Origin: Jejuia algarum
GTDB taxonomy: Bacteria; Bacteroidota; Bacteroidia; Flavobacteriales; Flavobacteriaceae
DNA length: 64,000 nucleotides
NCBI GenBank assembly: GCA_947495775.1
Contig: CANMAQ010000001.1
Span: 310,001-374,000, forward strand
Direction of reading: 5' to 3'
Below, in pieces: positions 52,371 through 62,900 of the stretch. Position 1 is the stretch's first letter. Each line of letters opens with the position of its first letter. Position numbers and translations under genes: made by a program. Under the pieces are notes generated by a model. It was not told the origin of the DNA. It did no database searches and saw only the letters and a list, made by a program, of their open reading frames with translations.

Positions 52371-54167
52371 CTACTTTTCATGGTAAAAATTATATACTTT
52401 TTCTGCTCTTGATACGCCTACAACAGCTTCTAACTCGTCTAACTTCGCATGTGCAATGCGTTTTACAGATTTAAACGTTTTTAAAAGGTCTACTATTGTC
52501 TTTTCACCCACGCCTGGTATCGTTTCTAATTCTGTTTGCAACGCGTTTTTACTACGTCTATTCCTATGATGCTCAATACCAAACCGATGCGCCTCATTTC
52601 GCAATTGCTGTATCACTTTAAGGGTTTCACTTTTTTTATCCAAATATAGTGGTATAGGGTCATTAGGGTAAAATAACTCTTCCAGACGTTTCGCTATACC
52701 AATAATGGCTATTTTGCCTCTTAGATTTAAAGCGTCTAAACTTTTTAAAGAGGACGATAATTGTCCTTTACCTCCATCTATAATAATTAACTGAGGAAGC
52801 GGCTCATCTTCATCTAACAAACGTTTATACCTTCGGTATACCACTTCTTCCATAGACGCAAAATCATCTGGCCCTTCTACCGTTTTTATATTAAAATGCC
52901 TGTAATCTTTTTTACTTGGCTTTCCGTTTTTAAATACGACACATGCGGCTACTGGATTTGTACCTTGAATGTTCGAATTATCAAAACACTCTATATGCCT
53001 TGGCGCTTCAGAAAGTCTTAAATCGGCTTTCATTTGCGCCATTATTCGGTTCGCGTGTCGGTCTGGATCTACAATTTTTATTTGTTTAAAACGCTCCATA
53101 CGGTAGTACTTTGCATTTCTTACAGACAGCTCTAAAATTTGTTTTTTATCTCCCAATTTGGGCACGGTAACTTTAATCCCTTCCCCTAAAGACAGCTGAA
53201 AAGGCACATAAATCTCTCTAGAATTCGAGTTAAATCTTTGTCGTATTTCAGTAATTGCCAATTCCAAAAGTACCGCGTCGCTTTCTTCTAATTTCTTTTT
53301 AATCTCTAAAGTATGGGATCGTATGATAGATCCGTACGATAATTGTAAAAAGTTAACATAACCGTAACCTTCATCACTTACAATGCTAAACACATCTACG
53401 TTACTAATTTTTGGATTTACGATTGTCGATTTTGCTTGGTAATTTTCAAGCACTTCTATTTTCTCTTTAATTTTTTGAGCCTCTTCAAACCGCATCTCCT
53501 CGGCACACTGCTTCATTTGCTGCTTAAATTGAGACAGAGAATCTTTAAAATTCCCTTTTATAATTTCTTTTATCGCTTTAATATTAGTGTGGTAAGCCGC
53601 TTCTGTTTCTAAATCTTCACACGCGCCTTTACAATTTCCCAAATGGTATTCTAAACACACCTTATATTTTCCTGCCTCTATTTTATCGGCACTTAAGTTA
53701 TAATTACAGGTGCGCAATGCATACAAGCCTTTAATAAGATCTAGTAAGGTCCGTACTGTTTTCATACTTGTATAAGGGCCAAAATAGTCACTCCCATCTT
53801 TAAAAACACGCCGTGTTGGAAATACGCGAGGAAAGCGTTCTTTTTTTATGCAGATCCAAGGATAAGATTTATCATCCTTAAGCATAACGTTATAACGTGG
53901 TTGGTACTTTTTAATTAAATTATTTTCAAGCAGTAAGGCATCCGTTTCTGTTTCCACAACAATATGTTTAATGGTCACAATTTTTTTTACCAGAACTCTA
54001 GTTTTACCATACTCATGGTGCTTCGTAAAATAGGAACTGACACGCTTTTTTAAATTCTTTGCCTTTCCTACGTAAATTAGCACCTCGTTTTTATCATAAT
54101 ATTGATAAACACCAGGGGCATTTGGCAGTGTTTTTAGCTGTATCTCTAAGTCGGGGGTATCCATCAT
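52371..54167 (-). CDS. uvrC: Excinuclease ABC subunit C
   Basis: A 598-residue dual nuclease that makes the 3' and 5' cuts in nucleotide excision repair. The GIY-YIG domain opens with GVYQYYDKNEVLIYVGKAKNLKKRV (about 18-42). A Cys-containing middle region has LGNCKGACEDLE, and a UVR motif (FEEAQKIKEKIEVLENYQ) binds UvrB. The RNase-H-like endonuclease follows (IECFDNSNIQGTNPVAACVVF, LIIIDGGKGQLS), and a C-terminal HhH pair (IPGVGEKTIVDLLKTF) closes the protein. It diverges from rimK. Confidence 0.97.
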   Translation of the reverse strand: MMDTPDLEIQLKTLPNAPGVYQYYDKNEVLIYVGKAKNLKKRVSSYFTKHHEYGKTRVLVKKIVTIKHIVVETETDALLLENNLIKKYQPRYNVMLKDDKSYPWICIKKERFPRVFPTRRVFKDGSDYFGPYTSMKTVRTLLDLIKGLYALRTCNYNLSADKIEAGKYKVCLEYHLGNCKGACEDLETEAAYHTNIKAIKEIIKGNFKDSLSQFKQQMKQCAEEMRFEEAQKIKEKIEVLENYQAKSTIVNPKISNVDVFSIVSDEGYGYVNFLQLSYGSIIRSHTLEIKKKLEESDAVLLELAITEIRQRFNSNSREIYVPFQLSLGEGIKVTVPKLGDKKQILELSVRNAKYYRMERFKQIKIVDPDRHANRIMAQMKADLRLSEAPRHIECFDNSNIQGTNPVAACVVFKNGKPSKKDYRHFNIKTVEGPDDFASMEEVVYRRYKRLLDEDEPLPQLIIIDGGKGQLSSSLKSLDALNLRGKIAIIGIAKRLEELFYPNDPIPLYLDKKSETLKVIQQLRNEAHRFGIEHHRNRRSKNALQTELETIPGVGEKTIVDLLKTFKSVKRIAHAKLDELEAVVGVSRAEKVYNFYHEK

Positions 54168-54310
54168 TGTAAAGGTATACTAAATCGCCAAAAACTGAAA
54201 ATTCGCTAGGCTTTTTTACTATATTGCACGTAACTTTATAACGCTATGAAGAATTTTAAAGTATTTGATCATGTTATGGGTATTCTTTTAAGCACTTTAC
54301 ACCATGTGTT

Positions 54311-55186
54311 ATGAATATAGTCATACTTTCTAGAAATCCGCATTTGTATTCGACCTATCGTCTTGTAGAAGAAGGCGAAAAACGCGGACACCGTATGGAG
54401 GTGATAGATCCCTTAAAATGTGATCTTATTATAGAAAAAGAGAAACCAACCATATTCTATAACGATCGGTATTTAGATTATGTGGATGCCATTATTCCAA
54501 GAATAGGGGCTTCGGTTACTTTTTTTGGCTGTGCAGTCGTTAGGCAATTTGAGATGATGAATGTATTTACATCGGTAACATCAGACGCTATTATCCGCTC
54601 TAGAGATAAGCTAAGAAGCTTTCAAAGACTCTCTAAAGCAGGCATTGGAATGCCCAAAACCGTATTTACAAATTATTCTAAAGATATCGAAAGGGTCTTA
54701 GCCCACGTTGGCGGCACACCGGTTATCATTAAACTTTTAGAAGGCACACAAGGTTTGGGTGTGGTCTTGGCCGAAACACAAAATGCTGCCGAATCTGTAT
54801 TAGATGCATTTCATGGCTTACAGGCTCGTGCTTTGGTACAGGAATATATTGCGGAAGCGAAGGGTGCCGATTTAAGAGCTTTAGTTGTCGATGGTCATGT
54901 TATTGGCGCTATGAAACGTCAAGGAAAGGATGGCGAATTTCGCTCTAACTTACACCGTGGTGGTGCTGCCGAAATTATAAAACTTAATGAGGCCGAAATA
55001 AAAGTAGCTATGAAGGCGTCTCGAGCGTTAAAACTGCCCGTATGTGGTGTAGACATGCTTCAATCCAGCCGTGGCCCTCTATTATTAGAGGTTAATTCCA
55101 CCCCAGGGCTTGAGGGCATTGAAGGTGCTACTGGAAAGAACATTGCAAAAAGCATTATCACCCATGTAGAGCGCAACAGACATTAA
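54311..55186 (+). CDS. rimK: RimK-type ATP-grasp ligase (ribosomal S6 glutamate ligase)
   Basis: A 291-residue ATP-grasp enzyme that adds glutamate, in E. coli to the C-terminus of ribosomal protein S6. The pre-ATP-grasp domain is residues 1-95. The ATP-grasp core is at about 100-290, with PVIIKLLEGTQGLGVVLAE as the glycine-rich loop, EYIAEAKGADLRALVVDGHVIGAMKR, and the metal site LLLEVNSTPGLEGIE. It opens a unit with an M14-type hydrolase and 5-formyl-THF cyclo-ligase, with gaps of 15 and 5 bases. The target in this organism is not shown by sequence. Confidence 0.93.
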   Translation: MNIVILSRNPHLYSTYRLVEEGEKRGHRMEVIDPLKCDLIIEKEKPTIFYNDRYLDYVDAIIPRIGASVTFFGCAVVRQFEMMNVFTSVTSDAIIRSRDKLRSFQRLSKAGIGMPKTVFTNYSKDIERVLAHVGGTPVIIKLLEGTQGLGVVLAETQNAAESVLDAFHGLQARALVQEYIAEAKGADLRALVVDGHVIGAMKRQGKDGEFRSNLHRGGAAEIIKLNEAEIKVAMKASRALKLPVCGVDMLQSSRGPLLLEVNSTPGLEGIEGATGKNIAKSIITHVERNRH

Positions 55187-55201
55187 TTAAGATTAAAGTG
55201 C

Positions 55202-56173
55202 ATGAGCGTAGAGAAGAAAGACATAATAATTCTGGGTACAACAATACGACCTGGAGAAACAACAGAAGTAAATTTTGATGTTGCCAACTTACACACGGCC
55301 TCGCCTGTTAATGTTCCCGTCATTATTAGCCGTTCTAAAAAAGCAGGTCCAACAGTACTCTTTACTGCTGGTATTCATGGCGACGAAGTTAATGGCGTAG
55401 AGATTGTGAGGCAACTCATTGCAAAAGGCATTTATCAACCCAAAAGAGGGACTATTATTTGCATGCCTGTTATAAATATTTTTGGATTTATAAATTTAAA
55501 ACGCGAATTCCCTGATGGTCGTGACCTCAATCGTGTATTTCCAGGAAGTACTAGTGGTTCTTTAGCAGGTCGTGTTGCTCATAAATTAATTGAAACCATC
55601 GTTCCTCATGCCGATTTAATTATCGATTTTCATACTGGAGGCTCTGGGCGCTTTAATGCCCCGCAATTAAGATATGACAAAGACAACACACATTTAGACC
55701 GCTTAGCAGAAGTATTTGCACCGCCTTTTGTGTTGTATTCTAAAACCATTAGCAAATCGTTTAGGTATGCCTGTGCCAAACTCGGCAAAGATTTGATATT
55801 ATTTGAGGGAGGGAAATCATTTCATATAGATGATATGGTCACCAACTCTGGTGTTAATGGTGCTAAGCGTGTCTTAAAGCACTTAGGCATGTTAAATACG
55901 GGATTTAAAGCCTCTCCTGCTAAAAAAAATGTGGTTTTTATTACCGAAAGCAAATGGCAACGTGCCAAATATTCTGGAATGTTTAAAGCGGCAATAGCTG
56001 TAGGTTCTTATGTAGAAAAAGATGATGTTATGGGCCATATTACAGATCCTTATGGTAAGTTTAATTATTTTGTTAGAGCTAAAAATTCGGGACATGTTAT
56101 CAATGTAAACGAACTGCCTATTGTGTACCAAGGCGATGCGCTTTTTCACATTTCCACGCACCTTAACCCCTAA
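55202..56173 (+). CDS. Succinylglutamate desuccinylase/aspartoacylase family zinc hydrolase
   Basis: A 323-residue M14-fold enzyme. The zinc site begins with GIHGDEVNGVEI (His and Glu). The substrate-Arg region FPDGRDLNRVFPGS and the second His in IDFHTGGSGRFNAPQLR follow, then the catalytic Glu in LILFEGGKSF. A beta-domain at about 240-320 ends in a biotinyl-like hammerhead (GSYVEKDDVMGHITDPYG). Because it follows rimK closely, it may remove or trim glutamyl groups; the family also deacylates amino acids. Substrate is inferred. Confidence 0.88.
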   Translation: MSVEKKDIIILGTTIRPGETTEVNFDVANLHTASPVNVPVIISRSKKAGPTVLFTAGIHGDEVNGVEIVRQLIAKGIYQPKRGTIICMPVINIFGFINLKREFPDGRDLNRVFPGSTSGSLAGRVAHKLIETIVPHADLIIDFHTGGSGRFNAPQLRYDKDNTHLDRLAEVFAPPFVLYSKTISKSFRYACAKLGKDLILFEGGKSFHIDDMVTNSGVNGAKRVLKHLGMLNTGFKASPAKKNVVFITESKWQRAKYSGMFKAAIAVGSYVEKDDVMGHITDPYGKFNYFVRAKNSGHVINVNELPIVYQGDALFHISTHLNP

Positions 56174-56178
56174 CCCTT

Positions 56179-56745
56179 ATGCTTAAAGCTGCGCTTAGAT
56201 CAAAATACAAAACGCTTCGCAATGCACTATCGCCTCAAGAGATAGAAGATTTAAGCATTGCCATTGCGAATAATCTTCTTAAGCTCTCTGTTTGGACGTA
56301 CAATTTCTACCATGTTTTTCTTTCCATTGAAGAACAAAAGGAAGTAAATACAGACCCTATTTTAAGTCTCTTATCTGGAATGGATAAAAATATTGTGATT
56401 TCCAAAACTGATTTCGAAATGGGTACAATGCAACATTTTCTTTTAACCGACAACCTCTCTATTATAAAGAACGCCTACAACATTCCAGAACCTATAGACG
56501 GAATTCCTATTCCTAACGAAAGTATAGATGTGGTGTTCGTTCCTTTACTTGCATTTGATACTCAAGGTGATCGCGTAGGTTACGGAAAAGGCTTTTACGA
56601 CCGCTTTTTGGGCCAATGTAAGCCCAACACTGTAAAAATTGGATTGTCCTTTTTTGAACCAGAGGCTAAGATTACCGATACTTACCCCAGTGATATTAAA
56701 CTCGACTATTGCATTACTCCTAAAACCACCTTCTCGTTGAAGTGA
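56179..56745 (+). CDS. 5-formyltetrahydrofolate cyclo-ligase
   Basis: A 188-residue enzyme converting 5-formyl-THF to 5,10-methenyl-THF with ATP, recovering a storage folate. Family motifs are LRSKYKTLRNALSPQEIE at the N-terminus, FLSIEEQKEVNTDPIL, and the signature VPLLAFDTQGDRVGYGKGFYDRFL near 135-160. It begins 5 bases after the M14 gene stop, as the last gene of the rimK unit. The functional tie with the other two is not obvious. Confidence 0.93.
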   Translation: MLKAALRSKYKTLRNALSPQEIEDLSIAIANNLLKLSVWTYNFYHVFLSIEEQKEVNTDPILSLLSGMDKNIVISKTDFEMGTMQHFLLTDNLSIIKNAYNIPEPIDGIPIPNESIDVVFVPLLAFDTQGDRVGYGKGFYDRFLGQCKPNTVKIGLSFFEPEAKITDTYPSDIKLDYCITPKTTFSLK

Positions 56746-56849
56746 TTGCTTTTATCGATAAAGAACCTTTAATCCTTGTTGTTGTGGAAAATATTTTTTA
56801 AATTTACAAGACTAAGAAATAATCTTTTTACCCCATTTCTAACAATATT

Positions 56850-58292
56850 ATGTTAAAAAACGTAACGAGTAGAGTAGTTAACGATATCGATATTGGATAT
56901 TGGGAACTCAAAAGCGGTGAGTTGTATTGGTCGGAAGCTTTCCTATCGGTATTGGGGTACTCTGAAAAGAACTTAAAAATATCTTTAGATTTCTTCTTAA
57001 AAAACCTGATCCATAAAGAAGACAGTAATCTGTTTAGAAATAACTTTTTTGGACTCATTAAAAGCAACGTCAATTTTAGACAAAGCATGCTTATTAGGAC
57101 TAAAAAAGGTACCTATAAGGAGTTTGTGTGTACTACAAACCAAAATCTATCCTTTAAATTAGAAAAGGATTCTAAGCTTATCTTTTTTAACAAGAGGAAG
57201 TTTAAAACCAATAAGAAGCTCAAAAAAGATAAATTTTATTTCAAGCAAGCTACCGAAATGACCCGAACGGGCAGTTGGTATGTTGATTTCATCAAACAAA
57301 AGAGTTATTGGGACCAACAAAGCAGACGTATTTTAGAATACCCTGAAGATTATATTCCTTCACTTAAAAATTCTGAAAAGTATTATTCTGAAGCGCATAA
57401 ACGCTTAGCCAGAAAAACATTTATCAAATGTGCTGTTTACGGTAAGTCTTTTAATATTGAACTTAAAATGGTTACCAGTAACAATCGTGAATTTTGGGTT
57501 AAAGCCATGGGAAAGCCTGTATACAATACTAAAAGAGATATTATAGGTATTAGAGGCGTATTTCAAGATATAGATGCCGCTAAAACTAAGGAGTTAAATT
57601 TACTAAAAACCTCTAATATTATTGCATCGCAAAATAAGAGGCTTTTCAATTTCGCACACATTGTATCTCATAATTTAAGATCGCACAGCAGTAATTTAAC
57701 ACTTGTATCTCAACTTATAGATTCTTTTGAATCTCCAGATGAAAAACTAGAATTATTAGATAATGTTAAAGACATTGCCGTAAGTTTAAATGATACTATC
57801 GAGCATTTAAACGAAATTGTTACCATACAAACGAATATTAATAAAATAAAATCTGAAGTTAAGTTTAACTGTGCCCTAAAGCAGGTGTTATCATCTATCA
57901 ATCAAATTATAATAAGAGAGAATGCCCTTATTAATTCTGATTTTTCTAAAGTAGAGGCCATCGATTACATTCCCGCATACATGGAAAGCATCATGCTTAA
58001 CTTAATTACAAATGCTATAAAATACAAACACCCCAACAGACCTCCTGTCATAAACATAAAAACTTACACTAAAAATGCAAAACCAGTCTTGGAGATCTCT
58101 GATAATGGCTTAGGTATTGATATGGAGAAATTTGGAGCTAATCTATTTGGTATGTACAAAACATTTCACTATAATAGTGATGCGGTAGGCATTGGCCTGT
58201 TCATCACTAAAAATCAAATAGAAGCGCTTCATGGTGAAATAACTGTTGAAAGTGAAGTCAATAAAGGAACCCTTTTTAGAATATTTTTTTAA
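56850..58292 (+). CDS. Soluble PAS-domain sensor histidine kinase
   Basis: A 480-residue kinase without membrane helices. PAS 1 spans about 10-105 (YWELKSGELYWSEAFLSVLGYSE) and PAS 2 about 125-245 (TRTGSWYVDFIKQKSYWDQQSRRILEYPEDY, then GIRGVFQDIDAAKTKE). The phosphoacceptor is H274 in VSHNLRSHSSNL. The ATPase part has the N-box LNLITNAIKYKH, the G1 box SDNGLGIDMEKFG and the G2 box GIGLFITKNQIEALHGEI. Its stop codon directly abuts the ATG of a receiver protein. It should sense a cytosolic cue such as redox state or a small ligand; no cofactor residue is evident. Confidence 0.92.
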   Translation: MLKNVTSRVVNDIDIGYWELKSGELYWSEAFLSVLGYSEKNLKISLDFFLKNLIHKEDSNLFRNNFFGLIKSNVNFRQSMLIRTKKGTYKEFVCTTNQNLSFKLEKDSKLIFFNKRKFKTNKKLKKDKFYFKQATEMTRTGSWYVDFIKQKSYWDQQSRRILEYPEDYIPSLKNSEKYYSEAHKRLARKTFIKCAVYGKSFNIELKMVTSNNREFWVKAMGKPVYNTKRDIIGIRGVFQDIDAAKTKELNLLKTSNIIASQNKRLFNFAHIVSHNLRSHSSNLTLVSQLIDSFESPDEKLELLDNVKDIAVSLNDTIEHLNEIVTIQTNINKIKSEVKFNCALKQVLSSINQIIIRENALINSDFSKVEAIDYIPAYMESIMLNLITNAIKYKHPNRPPVINIKTYTKNAKPVLEISDNGLGIDMEKFGANLFGMYKTFHYNSDAVGIGLFITKNQIEALHGEITVESEVNKGTLFRIFF

Positions 58293-58712
58293 ATGGAATT
58301 ATCACACAAGAAAACCGCTTGCATCATTGATGACGATCTTATCTATATTAGCCTCGTTAAGAAAATAATAGAACGCAAAAACTTATGCAATAAGCTTCTG
58401 GTTTTCAATGACGGTAAGCAAAGTATAAATTACTTTGAAACGCTTTTAGACACTATTGATTCTGATGCTATTCCAGAGATTATTTTTTTAGATCTTAACA
58501 TGCCTATTATGGATGGTTGGGAATTTATTGAACGGTTTAAGAAAATTAAAAATAAGTTTAGTAAAAGTATCGAGCTTTATGTTGTGAGTTCCTCCATAAA
58601 CCCAACAGATATTAATAGAGCTAAAGCCTTTAACGAAGTTAATGATTATCTAAAAAAACCCATTAATATAGACGCTTTAGAAAAGATATTTAAATACAAT
58701 AACGCCTCCTGA
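58293..58712 (+). CDS. Stand-alone CheY-like response regulator
   Basis: A 139-residue single receiver domain with no output domain. The acidic pocket is IIDDD (D13-D15), the phosphoacceptor D67 in FLDLNMPIMDGWEF, the switch Ser in VVSSSINP and the conserved Lys in YLKKPIN. It starts immediately after the kinase stop (TAA-ATG), so the two form a matched pair. Lacking a DNA-binding part, it must act through protein contacts or as a phosphate relay. The partner is not in the window. Confidence 0.94.
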   Translation: MELSHKKTACIIDDDLIYISLVKKIIERKNLCNKLLVFNDGKQSINYFETLLDTIDSDAIPEIIFLDLNMPIMDGWEFIERFKKIKNKFSKSIELYVVSSSINPTDINRAKAFNEVNDYLKKPINIDALEKIFKYNNAS

Positions 58713-58803
58713 ACTAAATAGCATGCTTAAAAAACCAACATTCACCACACTTCACATTTATTCAGATTAAGAAACGTTAGTAAACTCTTATTTACGTTTT
58801 CTT

Positions 58804-59418
58804 TTATTCGAATGCTTTTTTATTAAACACTATAAGCGTAATAAAGCCCGCACTTATAGCCATATCTGCTACATTAAAAACAGGATCGAAAAATGTAAAA
58901 AACGTTCCACCATATCGTGGTATCCACTCTGGCAAATAGCCTTTAAATAATGGGAAATAGAGCATATCTACAACCTTACCATGTAAAAGCGTATCATAGC
59001 CCCCTTGCTCTGGCATGAAACGCGCTACCTCAGCATAACTGTCTCCAAAACATATGCCATAGAACACAGAGTCTAAAATATTACCTAAAGCGCCTGCAAA
59101 AATTAAAGCTATAGCAAGTATCAATACCTTTGCACGCTTTTTAACAGTTGCACTGTATAACCAATAGCCGATACCAAAAATGGCAAAAACTCTAAAAAGG
59201 GTTAGAAATGTTTTGGCGGATCTGTCTGAGACGAAAGATACGAAATCGCTAATGCGTGTTCCCCAAGCCATACCTTCGTTTTCTATAAAATATATTTTAA
59301 ACCAGCTAAACACTTCAACACTGTCATGCAAGGCAAAATGTGTCTTTACATATATTTTACTTATTTGGTCTACAAGTAAAATAACAACGATTAAAATAAT
59401 AGATTTTTTTAAAGACAT
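58804..59418 (-). CDS. lspA: Lipoprotein signal peptidase (signal peptidase II)
   Basis: A 204-residue inner-membrane aspartyl protease that cuts signal peptides of prolipoproteins. Four membrane helices are visible. The conserved blocks are VDQISKIYVKTHF, FYIENEGMAWG-like (FIENEGMAWGT), the catalytic Asp in GALGNILDSVFYG and the second in FDPVFNVADMAISAG. It is slightly longer than the usual 160-170 residues because of a loop at about 130-165. It follows the dksA-like and ileS genes in the same direction, the classical ileS-lspA link. Confidence 0.95.
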   Translation of the reverse strand: MSLKKSIILIVVILLVDQISKIYVKTHFALHDSVEVFSWFKIYFIENEGMAWGTRISDFVSFVSDRSAKTFLTLFRVFAIFGIGYWLYSATVKKRAKVLILAIALIFAGALGNILDSVFYGICFGDSYAEVARFMPEQGGYDTLLHGKVVDMLYFPLFKGYLPEWIPRYGGTFFTFFDPVFNVADMAISAGFITLIVFNKKAFE

Positions 59419-59466
59419 GAGGCCTGCTAACTTAAAATTACGCTTTTGAAAATTTTGCTCTAAAAC

Positions 59467-59506
59467 AAGAAAACGCCTCCTTGAAAAAGCGAGACGTTTC
59501 TTGATA
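59467..59506 (-). terminator. Imperfect hairpin between dksA-like gene and lspA
   Basis: AAACG-CTC and GAG-CGTTT arms (one mismatch) with flanking A/T runs lie within the 113-base gap. It may weaken read-through into lspA. Confidence 0.5.
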
Positions 59507-59531
59507 TCGTACTACAACTACAGTAGTATAT

Positions 59532-59915
59532 TTATTTTTGCATGTTTTTAGCTTCTATACTTAAAGTGGCATGCGGCACCAGCTCTAAACGCTTCTTATT
59601 TATAAGCTTTCCTGTTACACGACACACGCCATAGGTTTTATTTTCTATACGTATAAGTGCACTTTTTAAATCTCTGATAAATTTTTCTTGTCGTATTGCC
59701 AGTTGAGAATTAGATTCTTTACTCATTACAGCACTGCCTTCATCAAACGCCTTGAAAGTTGGAGAGGTATCATCTGTACCATTATTATGATCGTTCATGT
59801 AAGCGCTTTTAATTAGCTCTAAATCGTGCTTTGCCTTATCAATCTTATCTTGAATTAACACTTTAAATTCTGCTAATTCTGCATCCGAATATCTTACGTT
59901 TGTATTTGAAGCCAT
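59532..59915 (-). CDS. TraR/DksA family protein with degenerate zinc finger
   Basis: A 127-residue protein. A coiled-coil (about 11-40 and 65-92) and a C-terminal block (YGVCRVTGKLINKKRLELVPHATLSIEAK) match DksA-type RNA polymerase secondary-channel factors. Only one (C98) of the four zinc Cys remains; the other positions are Thr, Ser and Ala. This zinc-less form seems normal for the Bacteroidetes branch. It likely tunes transcription by binding RNA polymerase. Its ATG lies four bases after the ileS stop, so both are cotranscribed. Confidence 0.85.
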   Translation of the reverse strand: MASNTNVRYSDAELAEFKVLIQDKIDKAKHDLELIKSAYMNDHNNGTDDTSPTFKAFDEGSAVMSKESNSQLAIRQEKFIRDLKSALIRIENKTYGVCRVTGKLINKKRLELVPHATLSIEAKNMQK

Positions 59916-59919
59916 ACTT

Positions 59920-62900
59920 TTAATGTTTTTTAATAGATAATTTGGTATTTATTCCATCAAACTCAATGTCTATGCCATTATCTATTTGATCAACTATTTC
60001 TAGTCCCTCCGTTAATGTTTCTGTTTTAATATACTCTAAATTGGAAGTTACCGCCGAAGCAACATGTATGTTATCCATTAATTTAACATCAATTCTGTCT
60101 GTGACATCAAAACCAGAATCTTTTCTTAAATTTTGAATGCGATTTACAAGTTCTCTAGCAATTCCCTCCTTTTTCAATTCTTCAGTGATAGTGACATCTA
60201 AAGCTACTGTTAATGCACCTTCATTTGCAACCAACCACCCTTCTATATCTTGAGATGTGATCTCCACATCTTCGAGTCCTAAAATAAGATTTTTTCCATT
60301 GATTTCAACATCAAAACTCCCATTTTGTTCGATTTTTTTAATATCCTCTGCAGTAAAGCTCATAATCTTACCTGCTATGGCTTTCATATCTTTACCAAAA
60401 CGCGGCCCTAAGGTTTTAAAATTAGGTTTTATTTGCTTTACTAAGATGTCTGAAGCATCTTCTAGAAGCTCTACAGTCTTAACATTCACCTCATGTTTTA
60501 TCAAATCGGACACCGCCAGAATCTCTTCTTTTTGCACTGCAGTATCAATTGGGATCATAATTTTTTGAAGTGGCTGACGCACTTTAATCTTTTCTTTAGC
60601 TCGTAACGATAACACTAAAGACGATATGGTTTGCGCTGCTGCCATCTTACGTTCTAAACTCTTGTCTACATAAGTAGCATTATACACAGGGAAATCTGCT
60701 AAATGCACACTTTCAAAGGTCTCCTTTTGTGTTACTGCATTTAAATCTAAATACAATTTATCCATAAAGAAGGGCGCTATAGGTGCTGCTAACTTCGCCA
60801 AAGTGCTCATACAGGTGTACAAGGTTTGATAGGCCGAAATTTTATCGGTTTGATAATCTCCTTTCCAGAAACGTCTTCTGCTTAAACGCACATACCAGTT
60901 ACTCACATAATCTTGTGTGAAATCTGAAATAGCTCTAGCCGCTTTTGTAGGTTCGTATTCGGCATAATAGGTATCTACATCCTGAATTAAGGTGTGTAAT
61001 TCCGAAAGAATCCATCGGTCTAATTCTGGCCTGTCTTGTAACGCAATATCAGCTTCAGCATAACTAAATCCGTCTAAATTGGTATATAAACTAAAAAACG
61101 AATAGGTATTATATAAAGTTCCAAAGAACTTGCGCTTCACTTCTTCAACACCTTCTAAATCGAACTTTAAATTATCCCACGGATTTGCGTTAGAAATCAT
61201 ATACCAACGTGTCGCATCTGCACCATAAGTACCTAAAGTCTCGAAAGGATCTACCGCATTCCCCAAACGTTTAGACATTTTTTGTCCATTTTTATCCAAC
61301 ACCAAACCGTTAGAGACTACATTTTTATAAGCAATAGAATCGAAGACCATGGTACCTATAGCATGAAGCGTATAGAACCATCCTCTGGTTTGATCGACTC
61401 CTTCTGCTATAAAATCTGCTGGGAATGTCGTACCTTTATCTATAAGGTCTGCATTTTCGAACGGATAGTGCCATTGTGCATAAGGCATTGACCCCGAGTC
61501 GAACCAAACATCTATTAAATCACTTTCACGATGCATTGGCTGCCCAGAAGGCGACACCAGTACTATTGCATCTACTATATTTTTATGTAAATCTAATTTG
61601 GCGTAATTCTCATCAGAATTATTACCAACTTCAAAGTCCTCAAAAATAGCTTTTTCTAAAACGCCTGCTTCTACTGCTTTAGCCATTTCTGCTTTCAGTT
61701 CTGCAACAGAGCCAATACAAAGTTCTTCTTTACCGTCTTCTGTACGCCAGATTGGTAATGGAATCCCCCAATAACGAGAACGTGATAAATTCCAATCGTT
61801 AGCATTCGCCAACCAGTTTCCAAAACGACCTTCTCCTGTGCTTTTAGGTTTCCAATTTATGGAGGTATTAAGCTCGTGCATACGCGCTTTAACGTCGGTC
61901 ACTTTAATAAACCAAGAGTCTAAAGGGTAGTATAATATAGGTTTGTCCGTACGCCAGCAATTAGGGTAACTGTGTTTGTATTTTTCAACTTTAAACGCTT
62001 TGTTCTCTTCTTTAAGTTGTATTGCAATTTCAACATCGACAGAGCGTTCTGGTGCTTCTCCTGCTGCGTAATATTCATTTTTTACATACTTGCCTGCAAA
62101 CTCCTTTAATTCGGGTCTAAAACGCCCTTGTAAATCTACAAGTGGTACTAAATTATCATTTTCATCTTTCACCAACATTGGTGGTACTTCTGGTGTGGCT
62201 TGCTTAGCAACCAAGGCATCATCTGCTCCAAAAGTAGGTGCTGTATGTACAATACCTGTACCATCTTCGGTCGTTACAAAATCACCAGCAATAACTCTAA
62301 AAGCATTTTCTGGATGATCGTTTGGTAACACATATGGTAACAACTGCTCGTAGGTTATACCTACCAGATCACTACCGATACATTCTTTAACGGTATAAAA
62401 CGGAATTTTCTTATCGCCAGCCTTGTACTGTAACAGTTCTGATTTCTCTTCTACTTTTGTAAACTTACCAGAAAACTGATAGTTCACTAATTTTTTAGCC
62501 AAAATCACATTAATAGGCTCAAATGTGTACTGGTTATAAGTTTCTACTAATACATATTCTATTTTTGGACCTACTGTTAAGGCCGTATTACTTGGTAAGG
62601 TCCAAGGTGTTGTTGTCCAAGCCAAGAAATAAATAGTGCCTTCATTTTGTAAAAAATCTGGCAATGTTTCTGCATTGGCTTTAAACTGCGCCACTATGGT
62701 CGTGTCTGTAACATCTTGATAGGTTCCAGGTTGATTTAACTCATGCGAGCTTAATCCCGTTCCTGCTTTAGGAGAATACGGTTGTATGGTATAGCCTTTG
62801 TACAGTAAGTCTTTGGTATAAATCTGCTTTAACAACCACCAAACAGACTCCATATACTTGGGTTCATAGGTGATGTATGGGTCGTCCATATCTACCCAAT

